Shown: positions 9,153 through 18,230, numbered from the stretch's first letter. The stretch is 64,000 nt of DNA from Paracoccaceae bacterium (GCA_021741245.1 JAIOYF010000009.1:62001-126000), one strand, 5' to 3'. Made by a program: numbers and translations. The notes: a model not told the origin generated them from the sequence alone.

Positions 9153-10253
9153 ATGCCAACGGCCACGCCCCGCCTTGTGATCGACCACCTCAGCCGCAGC
9201 TTTTCGGGCCGCGCGGTTGTGGATGATGTCTCGCTCTCGGTGGCGGCGGGGCAGGTGACCTGCCTGCTCGGCCCCTCGGGCTGCGGGAAATCCACCACGC
9301 TGCGGATGATCGCGGGGGTCGAACGCGCCGATTCAGGCCGGGTGATGATCGACGGGGCCGATGTCGAGGGCCCGTTGGTGCATCTGCCGCCCGAGGCCCG
9401 CTCTGTCGGGCTGATGTTTCAGGATTTTGCCCTGTTTCCGCACCTGACGGTTGCCGCCAATGTGGCCTTTGGCCTGAAAGGCGACCGCGCCAGCAAGGCC
9501 CGCCGGGTGGATGAACTGCTGGAACGCGTCACGCTGCAGGGCTTTGGGTCCAAACACCCGCATGAGCTTTCGGGCGGCGAGCAGCAGCGCGTGGCCCTTG
9601 CCCGAGCCCTTGCCCCGCGCCCAAAGGTCATGCTGATGGACGAGCCGTTCTCCGGCCTCGACAACCGCCTGCGCGATGGCATCCGCGACACGACGCTGGA
9701 AATCCTCAAGGAAGAGGGGGCCGCCGTGGTGCTTGTCACGCATGAGCCGGACGAGGCGATGCGCATGGCCGATGAAATTGCGCTGATGCGGGCGGGCCGC
9801 GTGGTGCAACGCGGCGCACCCTATAACGTCTATAACGCGCCCGTGGACAAGGCCGCCGCGGCATTCTTCAGCGATATCAACGTGATTCGCGGGGTGTCAA
9901 AAGGGGCCCTGACCCAGACCCCATTTGGCGCCTTTCTGACGCCGGGCCATGCGGATGGGGCGTGGGTCGATATCGTGATCCGGCCCCAGCATCTGAAGAT
10001 CGACTTTGACCGCGCCGGGCGGGGCCCGAGCCCGACGGCACAAGACGGCAATGCCGCGCGCGGAACCGTCACCCGCGCCCGGTTCTTGGGGCGTGAAAGC
10101 CTTGTCGATTTTCGGATGGATTTTGACGGCTCCACCCTGACAGCCTCGGTTCCGGGGGTGTTTTTGCCAAAGCCCGATACGCTGCTTTGGCTGATGATCC
10201 GCAGGGATCGTTGCTTTGTCTATCCCTCACAGAGCAACCAAATTTTTTCCTGA
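9153..10253 (+). CDS. ABC transporter ATP-binding protein, Fe(III)/spermidine-putrescine type, without partner genes
   Basis: A 366-residue nucleotide-binding subunit of the CUT1/FbpC/PotA type. It has Walker A GPSGCGKST at 40-48, a Q-loop MFQDFALFPH, signature LSGGEQQR, Walker B VMLMDEP and H-loop VTHEPDEA, followed by a C-terminal TOBE-like domain (VIRPQHLKI, then RFLGRESLVDFRM). No permease or binding-protein gene lies nearby, so the substrate is unknown. The final residues NQIFS and the stop codon fall inside a palindromic intergenic repeat, so the C-terminus may have been altered by that insertion. The ATG lacks a strong ribosome site. Confidence 0.88.
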   Translation: MPTATPRLVIDHLSRSFSGRAVVDDVSLSVAAGQVTCLLGPSGCGKSTTLRMIAGVERADSGRVMIDGADVEGPLVHLPPEARSVGLMFQDFALFPHLTVAANVAFGLKGDRASKARRVDELLERVTLQGFGSKHPHELSGGEQQRVALARALAPRPKVMLMDEPFSGLDNRLRDGIRDTTLEILKEEGAAVVLVTHEPDEAMRMADEIALMRAGRVVQRGAPYNVYNAPVDKAAAAFFSDINVIRGVSKGALTQTPFGAFLTPGHADGAWVDIVIRPQHLKIDFDRAGRGPSPTAQDGNAARGTVTRARFLGRESLVDFRMDFDGSTLTASVPGVFLPKPDTLLWLMIRRDRCFVYPSQSNQIFS

Positions 10254-10287
10254 AAAAATTTGCAAATTCCTTTCAAAGGAATTTGGC
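10239..10287. repeat. Back-to-back palindrome repeat, copy A
   Basis: Two adjacent AT-rich palindromes: arms CAAATTTTTTC/GAAAAAATTTG at 10239-10262 with a 2-base loop, then CAAATTCCTTT/AAAGGAATTTG at 10263-10285 with a 1-base loop, followed by GC. A second element with the same architecture is at 28822-28867. It overlaps the end of the ABC ATPase gene and could act as a transcription terminator. Confidence 0.85.
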
Positions 10288-10334
10288 ACACTGCCCCAAA
10301 GGCGGCGCCCCGTCCCAGACCGACGCTTTGGCGC

Positions 10335-11006
10335 TCAACTTTCGCTCTGGGCGCGATAGGCGTCCAATCCCTTGTCTTTATCAGGCGCAAAGACTTCGCC
10401 GGTGTCGGTCAACCCCATGATCCTGTCCACGCGAAAGCTGCGAAAACCCGCCCTTGCCTCGCACCATGCCGCCAAAGTCCAGACCCGTCCCCAGAATTCA
10501 AGCGCAAGGGGCCGGATATCACGATGCGTCTCGCGCCCCGCGGGGTCGATATAGGTGATGGTCAGGCGGTGCCGGGCGCGGATGGCCTTGCGCAAGATCG
10601 GCAGATGCGGGGCCGCGCGATTCACCTCTTGTCCGGTAAAGACGAACAGCTCATCCGCATCACCCTCCGGCGGCGCGGGGGTGACGCTCGCGATCTTGGT
10701 CGCCAGCAGCCGGGCCGCCCGTGCAAGGCCGGGATCGGCCCCTTCGGCCACCAACCGCACGCCAAGGCGCAGCGCCTCCAACTCGGGGTTGGTCAGGATC
10801 ATCGGCGGCAAGGTGATGGGACTGCGCAAGATATAACCCACGCCGCGCTCTCCCTCGACGGGCAAGCCGCTGGCCATCAGCGTGGCCATATCGCGCCAAA
10901 TGGTGCGCACCGACACGTCCAGCCGCGCCGCCATTTCCGAGGCGACATGCAGCCGCCCGTCTCGCAGGATCTGGATCAGGTCAAACAGGCGGTCTGTGCG
11001 GCGCAT
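10335..11006 (-). CDS. WYL-domain transcriptional regulator (YafY type)
   Basis: A 223-residue DNA-binding protein. The N-terminal HTH of the HTH_11/DeoR kind starts MRRTDRLFDLIQILRDG and includes the VSVRTIWRDM recognition region. The WYL domain (about 110-190) contains LTITYIDPAGRE and the RPLALEFWGRVWTLAAWCE segment. Such regulators sense ligands, often nucleic acid or nucleotide related, through WYL; the target here is unknown. I use the ATG at 11006 because similarity begins there. An upstream in-frame extension to 11117 would translate a 15-bp tandem duplication and looks non-coding. It is divergent from tatA across about 390 bases. Confidence 0.85.
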   Translation of the reverse strand: MRRTDRLFDLIQILRDGRLHVASEMAARLDVSVRTIWRDMATLMASGLPVEGERGVGYILRSPITLPPMILTNPELEALRLGVRLVAEGADPGLARAARLLATKIASVTPAPPEGDADELFVFTGQEVNRAAPHLPILRKAIRARHRLTITYIDPAGRETHRDIRPLALEFWGRVWTLAAWCEARAGFRSFRVDRIMGLTDTGEVFAPDKDKGLDAYRAQSES

Positions 11007-11063
11007 GGCGCCAACCTGTCCGCAACCCATGCTGTCGTCAATCCGTTCGCCGGCCAAGACCTT

Positions 11064-11093
11064 TTTATCGGGGGCCTGTTTATCGGGGGCCTG
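11064..11093. repeat. 15-bp perfect tandem direct repeat
   Basis: The unit TTTATCGGGGGCCTG occurs twice head to tail, 58 bases upstream of the WYL regulator start. It may be an operator or a simple slippage duplication. Confidence 0.8.
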
Positions 11094-11262
11094 ACACGGC
11101 CAAGGGTCACCCGCCAACCTGTGCGCCGCGCCAAAGGGTCACCCCGCCAGTGCCGGATACGGCCCAAGCTTTGGGGGCGGCAAGCGGCAAAGCCGCCATG
11201 CCCAAGGGGCGATGCATCAGAATCCTTGGTTTGGCGCATGGGGGCTTTCTCGCATAGGGCAA

Positions 11263-11283
11263 CTGACATATAGCTGTCAGCTA
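11263..11283. promoter_or_regulatory. Overlapping inverted repeats upstream of tatA
   Basis: CTGACA and TGTCAG arms (6-base spacer) overlap the 13-bp palindrome TAGCTGTCAGCTA. They lie about 120 bases upstream of tatA in the region shared with the divergent WYL regulator, where an operator would be expected. Function is inferred from symmetry only. Confidence 0.35.
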
Positions 11284-11399
11284 CCTACCCTCGGGCAGGC
11301 GGGCACAGGGCGGAATCACCCTAGGAACGCGGGCCACTGGGGGCTAATCAAGAACGAACAGGTGGCTCGCCGTGCCACCACACAGCAGGAGAGACTGAC

Positions 11400-11615
11400 A
11401 TGCTCAATAACATCGGCCTTCCCGGCCTTCTACTGATCGCCGTCGTGGTCCTCGTCTTGTTCGGACGCGGCAAGATTTCTTCCCTGATGGGAGAGGTCGG
11501 CAAAGGCATCACCGCCTTCAAGAAAGGCGTGAAGGATGGCACGGAAGAGATTGAAAGCGCACAAGCAACTGGCGCGCGTGACGTGACGCCCGAGACCGAA
11601 AAAGACAAGGTCTGA
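11400..11615 (+). CDS. tatA: Twin-arginine translocase subunit TatA
   Basis: A 71-residue inner-membrane protein that forms the pore of the Tat pathway. It shows one N-terminal transmembrane helix ([14 protein letters not shown]), the [17 protein letters not shown] hinge and amphipathic helix with the characteristic FG motif, and a charged tail. Ribosome site AGGAGAG precedes the ATG. It is first gene of tatABC; two likely Tat substrates (a polysaccharide deacetylase and a peptide-binding protein) are encoded elsewhere in the window. Confidence 0.95.
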   Translation: MLNNIGLPGLLLIAVVVLVLFGRGKISSLMGEVGKGITAFKKGVKDGTEEIESAQATGARDVTPETEKDKV

Positions 11616-11649
11616 CCGGACTCCAGAACACCAATGGGGGCCCTGAGCC

Positions 11650-12297
11650 ATGTTTGATCTCGGTATCTCCGAGCTTTTGGTCATCGGCATCGTCGCGTTG
11701 ATCGTGATCGGTCCGAAGGATCTGCCGGAACTCTTCCGCTCGCTTGGCCGCTTTACGGCCAAGATGCGTGCCATGGCGCGGGAATTTTCGCGCGCGATGG
11801 AGGCAGCAGCCGACGAGTCGGGCATGAAAGACGTGGCCAAAGACCTCAAGACCGCGACCTCGGCCAAATCCATGGGGCTTGATGCGGTCAAGGATGCGGC
11901 GGCCAAGTTCGAAAAATGGGACCCGATGAAGAACGCGGCCCGCCCCTCGACGCCTTCGGTGGCCGCAAAACCCGCGCCGGTGCCTTCGGCAACCAGCCCC
12001 GTCGCCTCCACGCCGGTCCCGGCAACGCCAGCGGCGGCCATGGGGCCATCAACCCAGGCGCTGGCGGATCAGGAGGGGGCGCGCAAGGCGGTGGCGGCCG
12101 AGGCTGCGGAAAAGCTCAAATCCACCCGCCTGGCCGCAACGCCAGACCCCGCAGCGGGCCCCCCCGCCAAAGCCCCCCCCGCCAAAGCAGCGCCCAAGCC
12201 CCGCGCCAAAGCCACGCCGAAATCCCCCGACGCGGTCGCCAAACCGCCGCGCGCCCCGCGCAAGACCACTCCGCGCAACCCCAAGGCTGATGCATGA
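11650..12297 (+). CDS. tatB: Twin-arginine translocase subunit TatB
   Basis: A 215-residue Tat receptor component. The N-terminus MFDLGISELLVIGIVALIVIG is the TatB transmembrane helix with the conserved Glu, followed by the GPKDLPELFRSLGRF amphipathic region. After about residue 95 the protein becomes a low-complexity Ala/Pro/Lys-rich tail (repeats of PPAKAP and KAAPKPRAK), typical for alphaproteobacterial TatB and longer than the enteric form. Its stop overlaps the tatC start by four bases (ATGA), indicating translational coupling. Confidence 0.93.
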   Translation: MFDLGISELLVIGIVALIVIGPKDLPELFRSLGRFTAKMRAMAREFSRAMEAAADESGMKDVAKDLKTATSAKSMGLDAVKDAAAKFEKWDPMKNAARPSTPSVAAKPAPVPSATSPVASTPVPATPAAAMGPSTQALADQEGARKAVAAEAAEKLKSTRLAATPDPAAGPPAKAPPAKAAPKPRAKATPKSPDAVAKPPRAPRKTTPRNPKADA

Positions 12298-13205
12298 GCA
12301 CCCCTGACGATATCGACGACAGCTCCGCCCCGCTGATCGAACATCTGGCCGAGCTGCGCAACCGCCTGATCTGGGCGGTCAGCTCCTTTATCGTGGCCAT
12401 GATCTTGTGCTTTGTCGTGGCCGAGCCGATCTTGGATTTCTTGCTCCAACCGATCGAACATGCCATGCGCAGCTTGGGCAACCCCAACCCGGTGATGCAA
12501 TATACCGCGCCGCAAGAGTATTTCTTTACGCTGGTGCGCATCTCGATGGTGGGGGGGCTTGCCATTTCCTTCCCGGTGATCGGCTATCAACTGTGGCGCT
12601 TTATTGCGCCCGGCCTGTATCGCTCGGAAAAATCGGCCTTCTTGCCGTTTCTGATCGCCTCGCCGGTGCTGTTCATCATCGGGGCTGCGTTTTCGCACTA
12701 CATCGTAACCCCGCTTGCGATGAGCTTCTTTTTGGGCTTTGCCGATGCCTCGTCGCTATTGTCGACCATTTTGCCGCTGATCAAGGATGTTGCGGTGGAG
12801 GGTGCTGCCATTCCGGTGGATGTGCCAGAGACCGGCATCGACATCATCTTTCAGGGCAAGGTGAATGAAACCCTCGACATCTCGCTCAAGCTGATCATTG
12901 CCTTTGGCCTGTGTTTCCAATTGCCGGTGTTGCTTACGCTGATGGGCAAGGCGGGGCTGGTCAGTTCCGCCGGTCTTGCGGGCATGCGCAAATATGCGGT
13001 TGTGATGATCTTGATGGTCGCAGCCCTTGTCACCCCCCCCGACGTGATGAGTCAGATGATCCTCTTCTTTGCGGTCTATCCGCTTTATGAGGTGTCGATC
13101 TTTCTGATCCGCCGGATCGAAAAGCGGCGTGAGGCTGAATTGCGCGCCCAAGGTCTGTGGGAAGACCCCGAAGACGATGAAGATGAGGCCGAAGCCACAA
13201 AATGA
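12294..13205 (+). CDS. tatC: Twin-arginine translocase subunit TatC
   Basis: A 303-residue polytopic membrane protein, the Tat signal-peptide receptor. The N-terminal cytoplasmic segment APLIEHLAELRNRLIW carries the conserved HLxELRxR motif; six transmembrane helices follow. An insertion around residues 160-185 (IPLDK-like loop here VEGAAIPVDVPETGID) lengthens one periplasmic loop. The tail is acidic. It overlaps tatB upstream and the DUF815 ATPase gene downstream by four bases each, so all four genes are probably one transcript. Confidence 0.95.
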   Translation: MSTPDDIDDSSAPLIEHLAELRNRLIWAVSSFIVAMILCFVVAEPILDFLLQPIEHAMRSLGNPNPVMQYTAPQEYFFTLVRISMVGGLAISFPVIGYQLWRFIAPGLYRSEKSAFLPFLIASPVLFIIGAAFSHYIVTPLAMSFFLGFADASSLLSTILPLIKDVAVEGAAIPVDVPETGIDIIFQGKVNETLDISLKLIIAFGLCFQLPVLLTLMGKAGLVSSAGLAGMRKYAVVMILMVAALVTPPDVMSQMILFFAVYPLYEVSIFLIRRIEKRREAELRAQGLWEDPEDDEDEAEATK

Positions 13206-14044
13206 CCCAAGACGCCCTGACCCGGATTGCCGAGGCGCTTGAACGCCTCGCCCCCGCGCCCATGCCCGCACCTGATCTGGCGGCGGCACAGGCCTTTGCT
13301 TGGCACACCGGCCCAGACCGGCTGGAGCCTGTGACAAAGGTGTCGCGCGTCGACATCGGCCTGTTGATCGGCGTCAACCGGTCGCGGGACACGCTGTTGG
13401 AAAATACCCGCCACTTCGCCCGTGGCCTGCCTGCCAACAACGCCCTGCTTTGGGGCGCGCGCGGCATGGGAAAATCAAGTCTGGTCAAGGCGGTGCATGC
13501 GCAGATCGTCGCCGAAGGGCTGCCGCTCAAGATCGTGGAGCTCAGCCGCGAAGACCTGCCTTCGGTGCAGCGCCTTCTGGCGCATCTGCGCCACGCACCT
13601 CAGGCCCGGTTCATTCTGTTTTGCGACGATCTGTCGTTCAGCCATGATGACCAGCATTACAAATCGCTCAAGGCCGTGCTGGATGGCGGGATTGAAGGGC
13701 GGCCCGAGAATGTGCTGTTCTATGCCACCTCGAACCGCCGCCATCTGATGCCGCGCGACATGATCGAAAATGAACGCTCTTCGGCCATCAACCCGTCAGA
13801 GGCGGTGGAAGAGAAAGTGTCGCTGTCAGATCGCTTTGGCCTGTGGCTGGGCTTCCACCCTTGTTCGCAAGATGACTATCTTGACATGATTCGGGGCTAT
13901 TGCGCTGCACATGGGGTTGAAGTGTCCGAAGACCGCCTGCGGGCCGAGGCGATTGAATGGCAGGCGACGCGCGGCGCAAGGTCCGGCCGTGTGGCGTGGC
14001 AATTCTTCTGCGATCTGGCCGCACGTGAGGGTGTTACCCTCTGA
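13202..14044 (+). CDS. DUF815-family AAA ATPase
   Basis: A 280-residue cytoplasmic ATPase. Walker A is GARGMGKSS at 85-93, Walker B is RFILFCDDLSF around 136-146, and the sensor region is FYATSNRRHLMP. This sequence pattern defines the DUF815 family, widespread in alphaproteobacteria and of unknown function. The start overlaps tatC by four bases. Stable linkage to tatC could mean a role in export or membrane quality control, but I have only position as evidence. Confidence 0.88.
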   Translation: MTQDALTRIAEALERLAPAPMPAPDLAAAQAFAWHTGPDRLEPVTKVSRVDIGLLIGVNRSRDTLLENTRHFARGLPANNALLWGARGMGKSSLVKAVHAQIVAEGLPLKIVELSREDLPSVQRLLAHLRHAPQARFILFCDDLSFSHDDQHYKSLKAVLDGGIEGRPENVLFYATSNRRHLMPRDMIENERSSAINPSEAVEEKVSLSDRFGLWLGFHPCSQDDYLDMIRGYCAAHGVEVSEDRLRAEAIEWQATRGARSGRVAWQFFCDLAAREGVTL

Positions 14045-14101
14045 TCCCACAAAGGCTGGGGGCCCGCTCTGCGGTGCCCCCTTTGCCGATCCGCGTTGCG
14101 C

Positions 14102-15286
14102 TTATTGCAAAAAGGCGACCGGATCCGTGCTATCGACCCCGCGCCGCACCTCAAAGTGCAAAAAGCTGGGCTGGGCGGCCCGCACCTTGGCGATGGACTG
14201 GCCCCGCGCGACCGTATCGCCCTTTTTCACCGAGATCCCATCCAGCCCGCCATAAACGGTCAGGATGTTACCCGCATGGCGAATGACGATGATCGTGGTC
14301 TGATCGGTATCCTTGGTGATCGCGGCAACCGTGCCCGCATCCGCCGCCTTGACCGAACTGCCCGCCGGAGCGGAAATGTCGATGCCATCGTTGCGCCCCT
14401 TGGCATAGGGCCGGATGATCGAGCCTTGGACCGGCATCACCATCTTGGCCGCCGAGGCTGCCGTTCGCGTCCCCGACAGATCGGGGGAGGCGGGGGTTTG
14501 CTTGGGCTTTTCGCTGGCAAGCGGTGTCTTTTCTGCCGGCAGCGGCTTGGCCGCCGAAGGCGGCGTCGGGGTGGGTGAGCCTTGGCCCGGCACCGTGACC
14601 GAGGCAATATTGGCTGGGGCCACGCTGCCTGCCACCGGAATGATCAGATATTGCCCTTCGCGAACCGAAAGATCGGTTCCCAGCCCGTTCCATTCGCCCA
14701 AGGCCTTGGCCGAAACCGAATAGCTGCGCGCGATGGAAAAGGCCGTCTCGCCCCGCTTGACCTGATGGCGCACCGGCTCATTCCCGCGCGGCTTGGTGGT
14801 GGCGGGGGGCGTGGGCGTGCCCACGCGGTCAAGCGCTGTTGTGGCAATGGCGCCAACATCCACCCCAGCCGGGGCGGCGGTTGCGCCCAAGGGCACCGTG
14901 CTGCCATCGGCAGAGGCCACACGGCGCGGCAGGGCGATGATTTCGCCGGGGCGCAAATTGTCGCTGGGCATCAGTGCGTTATAACGGGCCAATTCATCCG
15001 TGCTGACCCCCACCCGCGCCGCGACCGAGGCCACGGTATCGCCCCGCTGGGCCACGGCCACCTGATAATCGGGGTAAGAGATCACGCCCCGCCCATCCGG
15101 GCTTGGCCGCTGTTCTATCGCAGCAGCAGCAGCGTCCGACGTGTTCAAGATGCCATCGCCATTGCGAAAATCCCAGTCAAACGCCTGCCCGCCACCGCCG
15201 CCACCAGTCGGGGTGCAGGCCGACAGGGCCAGGACTATACCGCAAGAAAGGCCAAGGGCCCGATGGGTCGGGGAAATACGCGTCAT
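14102..15286 (-). CDS. nlpD: NlpD-like LysM/M23 lipoprotein with degenerate active site
   Basis: A 394-residue lipoprotein: signal peptide ending in the lipobox LSAC (about residue 24), two LysM peptidoglycan-binding domains (about 75-120, starting VAVAQRGDTVAS; and about 173-217, starting HQVKRGETAFS), a Pro/Ala linker, and a C-terminal M23/LytM domain. The LytM metal motifs are broken: the first His of HxxxD is Asn (NDGID), and HxH reads FLH. This is expected of amidase activators such as NlpD/EnvC, which do not cut peptidoglycan themselves but switch on AmiA/B/C-type amidases at division. It is the third gene after surE and pcm, the same order as in other proteobacteria. Confidence 0.88.
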   Translation of the reverse strand: MTRISPTHRALGLSCGIVLALSACTPTGGGGGGQAFDWDFRNGDGILNTSDAAAAAIEQRPSPDGRGVISYPDYQVAVAQRGDTVASVAARVGVSTDELARYNALMPSDNLRPGEIIALPRRVASADGSTVPLGATAAPAGVDVGAIATTALDRVGTPTPPATTKPRGNEPVRHQVKRGETAFSIARSYSVSAKALGEWNGLGTDLSVREGQYLIIPVAGSVAPANIASVTVPGQGSPTPTPPSAAKPLPAEKTPLASEKPKQTPASPDLSGTRTAASAAKMVMPVQGSIIRPYAKGRNDGIDISAPAGSSVKAADAGTVAAITKDTDQTTIIVIRHAGNILTVYGGLDGISVKKGDTVARGQSIAKVRAAQPSFLHFEVRRGVDSTDPVAFLQ

Positions 15287-15364
15287 GCTCTGCCTCTTCT
15301 CATACCAATCGGACGGGTTGCTCCGCCTCGTTTTCGTTCAATCATCTGGCCCTGCAGGGCCTTG

Positions 15365-16027
15365 TCACTCTGTCCCCAGACCTTCGATCAGGGGCACAAA
15401 GCGCACCGTTCGCAGCTCTTCATAATCATAACCCGTCATTCCACGGGTGACCTTGATCAAACTTTGCACCGCATCAGACTGGCCAACCGGCACCACCATG
15501 ATACCCCCGATCTTCAATTGAGCCAAGAGGGGGCCGGGCGGGTCTTCGGCGGCGGCGGTCACGATGATACGATCAAACGGCGCCTGATCGGGCAAGCCAA
15601 AGCTGCCATCGGCGGTAAAGGCGGTGATATTGACCAGCCCAAGGGTCTGAAACACCTCTGACGCCTCGCGCACAAGGCGGCGGTGGCGGTCCACGGTATA
15701 GATGCGGCGGCCCAGCAGGCTCAGGATCGCGGCCTGATAGCCAGACCCGGTTCCCACCTCCAGAATCGTGTCGCGCGGCTGAATATTGGCGGCCTGCGTC
15801 ATCAGACCCACGACCGAAGGCTGGCTGATCGTCTGGCCGCACGCAATGGGCAAAGGCATGTCATCATAGGCGCGCTCGGCGAAATGGCCGCGCACAAACA
15901 GGCCCCGGTCGATCTTTTCCATCGCCGTCAGCACCCGCGTATCGGTCACACCTCGTGACCGCAGTCCGTATAAAAAGCGCATCTGCCGCTCTGCTTGGGT
16001 TTCGGCCGGGTCACCGCCTGCGGTCAT
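15365..16027 (-). CDS. pcm: Protein-L-isoaspartate O-methyltransferase
   Basis: A 220-residue SAM-dependent methyltransferase that repairs isoaspartyl residues. The SAM-binding motif I is [13 protein letters not shown], preceded by the family segment [12 protein letters not shown] and followed by ARELV-like and [12 protein letters not shown] motifs. The start overlaps the surE stop by four bases (ATGA). A typical surE-pcm-nlpD stress and stationary-phase cluster. Confidence 0.95.
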   Translation of the reverse strand: MTAGGDPAETQAERQMRFLYGLRSRGVTDTRVLTAMEKIDRGLFVRGHFAERAYDDMPLPIACGQTISQPSVVGLMTQAANIQPRDTILEVGTGSGYQAAILSLLGRRIYTVDRHRRLVREASEVFQTLGLVNITAFTADGSFGLPDQAPFDRIIVTAAAEDPPGPLLAQLKIGGIMVVPVGQSDAVQSLIKVTRGMTGYDYEELRTVRFVPLIEGLGTE

Positions 16028-16809
16028 GCCAACTGCGCCTCCAGCGTGCCAAGCAAATCATGCGCCGTCAGATCCGCCCGCATCGGCGTGATGGAAATCC
16101 AGCCCTCCAGATTGGCGGCAGCATCGGTACCGGGCAAGGTGGGGGTCTGCTGCGGCCCGCCCTTGATCCACAAGAACCGGCGCCCCGAGGGCGACAGATG
16201 CGGCTCCACCCCGAACGAGGTGTCGCGCCGAAATCCCTGCGCACAGACCTTGTGGCCTTTGACATCCGCCGCTGAAACAGGCGGGAAGTTCACGTTGTAG
16301 AACACGCGGTAATCGTCTTTGGTCCAGATCCCGCGCTCCAACAGGGCCCGCACCACACCCGCACCGTGCGCCACTGCCGCCTCAAACGGGGTGCTCAACC
16401 CATCGGTGCGCGGCCCCATGAACTGCGACAGCGCAATCGCGGGCAACCCTTGAAGGGCCGCCTCCATCGCGCCGCCAATGGTGCCGGAATACAGCACATT
16501 CTCCGCCGCGTTATTGCCCCGGTTCACGCCCGACAACACCAGATCGGGCCGTGCATCCGCCATCACGTCGTAAAGGGCGGCCAGCACGCAATCGGCGGGG
16601 CTGCCCTCGGCTGCAAAGCGCCGCTCGCCCAGCTTGGCGATCATCATCGGATGGGTATAGCTGATGCAATGGCCCACCCCTGATTGCTCAAATGCGGGGG
16701 CCACAGTCCAGACCTCGCCTTCCGGCCCGGCGATTTCGGTCGCGATGGCCGTCAAGACCTCCAAACCCGGAGCGTTGATGCCGTCGTCATTGGTGATCAG
16801 AATGCGCAT
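16024..16809 (-). CDS. surE: 5'/3'-nucleotidase SurE
   Basis: A 261-residue metal-dependent nucleoside monophosphatase. The N-terminus [15 protein letters not shown] carries the metal-ligand pair DD; SGINRG-like [20 protein letters not shown] and the SYTHP segment follow. The start at 16809 is chosen because the conserved family sequence begins there and an AAAAGGACG ribosome site precedes it, although the frame stays open about 90 codons further upstream. It is translationally coupled to pcm. Confidence 0.95.
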   Translation of the reverse strand: MRILITNDDGINAPGLEVLTAIATEIAGPEGEVWTVAPAFEQSGVGHCISYTHPMMIAKLGERRFAAEGSPADCVLAALYDVMADARPDLVLSGVNRGNNAAENVLYSGTIGGAMEAALQGLPAIALSQFMGPRTDGLSTPFEAAVAHGAGVVRALLERGIWTKDDYRVFYNVNFPPVSAADVKGHKVCAQGFRRDTSFGVEPHLSPSGRRFLWIKGGPQQTPTLPGTDAAANLEGWISITPMRADLTAHDLLGTLEAQLA

Positions 16810-16975
16810 GCGTGTCGTCCTTTTCTCTTGATTAGACGAGGGGCGCGCGGGCGGCAAGCGCTGCGCGGGCCACAAGGCGTGATCACGGGGCCACAGGGCA
16901 CTAATCGTGGCCAAAGGGTCGCGCCATGCGGCCTTTTGCTTGACCATTCGGTTGCTCTGCCCTCCCATGCCGCCC

Positions 16976-18130
16976 ATGCAAAATGATCTCGCCCCCCAGC
17001 TTTCCCCGCAAGACCTCGCCGATCTGACAACATGGCGCAGGCAAATGCACCAAGCCCCCGATCTGTCGGGGGATGAGGGCGCCACCGCCCTTGCCGTCAG
17101 CGCGGCGCTGGCACGGCTGCACCCATCGCAGATCGTGACGGGCCTAGGCGGTCATGGCGTGGCGGCGGTGTTTGCGGGGCAGGCCCCCGGTCCCACCGTG
17201 ATGATCCGGGCCGAGCTTGACGGCCTGCCGATCCCCGAGGCAGCAGGCCCCGACCACATCTCGCGCAATCCGGGCAAGGCGCATCTGTGTGGCCATGACG
17301 GCCATATGGCGGTGCTGATGGGTGTTGCACGGCTGTTGTCGCGCCAACCCCCGGCAAAGGGCCGTGTGATCTTGCTGTTCCAACCGGCGGAGGAGAATGG
17401 GGCAGGGGCGGCGGCGGTGCTGGCCGATCCGGCCTTTGCCGCCCTGCGCCCCGATTGGGCCTTTGCGCTGCACAACATGCCCGGCCTGCCCTTGGGTCAG
17501 GTGCAGGTGGCGGCAGGGCCTGCCAACTGCGCCTCTGTCGGGTTGCGGATACAGCTTTCGGGCCGCACCGCCCATGCTGCCACGCCGCAGACCGGGATCT
17601 CCCCGGCCAATGCCTTGGCCCGGTTGATCCCGGCGCTGACTGCCCTTGGGCCGGGGGGCGATCTGGCCCCCGATTTCCGCCTTGTCACTCTGACCCATGC
17701 CCGGCTTGGCGAACCCGCCTTTGGCATCAGCCCCGGCGAGGCCGAGGTCTGGGCCACCCTGCGCACGTTGCAAGATGCGCACATGGCCGATCTGCGCGCC
17801 CAAGCAGTCGCCTTGGCACAATCGGTGGCCGAGGCGGAGCGTTTGACCCTGTCCCTGTCATGGCTCGACGATTTCGCCGCCTGCAGCAATGATCCGGCGG
17901 CGGTGGCACATATTCAGGCGGTGACCGATTGGCAGGACCCCGAGGGGCCAATGCGCGCGTCCGAGGATTTTGGCCGCTTTCGCAGACCGCAAACCCAAAG
18001 TGCGATGTTCTTGCTGGGCGCAGGCGCGGCCACCCCGGCCCTGCACAGCCCCGACTACGACTTTCCCGATGAACTGATCGGGCAGGGCGCAACCATCTTC
18101 TCTCGCATAATCCGCAATATCTTGGGTTAG
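16976..18130 (+). CDS. M20-family amidohydrolase (hippurate/N-acyl amino acid hydrolase type)
   Basis: About 384 residues of the M20D amidohydrolase subfamily, which cleaves N-acyl, N-carbamoyl or indole-acetyl amino acid conjugates. All metal-binding positions are present: Cys and His in LCGHDGHM, the Glu pair in QPAEENGAG, His in ALHNMPG, and the last His in ALHSPDYDF. The dimerisation domain is inserted around 170-285. The substrate cannot be deduced. The start is uncertain: ATGs at 16967 and 16976 both lack a clear ribosome site, and the frame is open further upstream. It is divergent from surE. Confidence 0.87.
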   Translation: MQNDLAPQLSPQDLADLTTWRRQMHQAPDLSGDEGATALAVSAALARLHPSQIVTGLGGHGVAAVFAGQAPGPTVMIRAELDGLPIPEAAGPDHISRNPGKAHLCGHDGHMAVLMGVARLLSRQPPAKGRVILLFQPAEENGAGAAAVLADPAFAALRPDWAFALHNMPGLPLGQVQVAAGPANCASVGLRIQLSGRTAHAATPQTGISPANALARLIPALTALGPGGDLAPDFRLVTLTHARLGEPAFGISPGEAEVWATLRTLQDAHMADLRAQAVALAQSVAEAERLTLSLSWLDDFAACSNDPAAVAHIQAVTDWQDPEGPMRASEDFGRFRRPQTQSAMFLLGAGAATPALHSPDYDFPDELIGQGATIFSRIIRNILG

Positions 18131-18230
18131 CGCTGCGATCTGTGCATCCGCGCACAAAATCCGCGCCCCTGCGGGGACCTGACGCGCCGGGTCCTTTCGC
18201 CTATCTTACCCCTGAACCAAGGAGGCCAAG

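Larger units (their letters stand above)
11007..11399. other. Divergent intergenic region, WYL regulator / tatABC
   Basis: A 393-base gap with no gene. It holds a perfect adjacent 15-bp tandem repeat (11064-11093) and overlapping inverted repeats around 11263-11283. Both are candidate operator sequences; no consensus promoter is obvious. The tatA ribosome site AGGAGAG is at the right end. Confidence 0.5.

Noticed and set aside
11007-11117. Upstream extension of the WYL regulator
   Set aside because: Would translate a 15-bp tandem duplication and shows no family similarity; the conserved part starts at 11006.
10260-11273. 337-codon plus-strand frame
   Set aside because: Covers the WYL regulator in antisense and begins inside a palindromic repeat.
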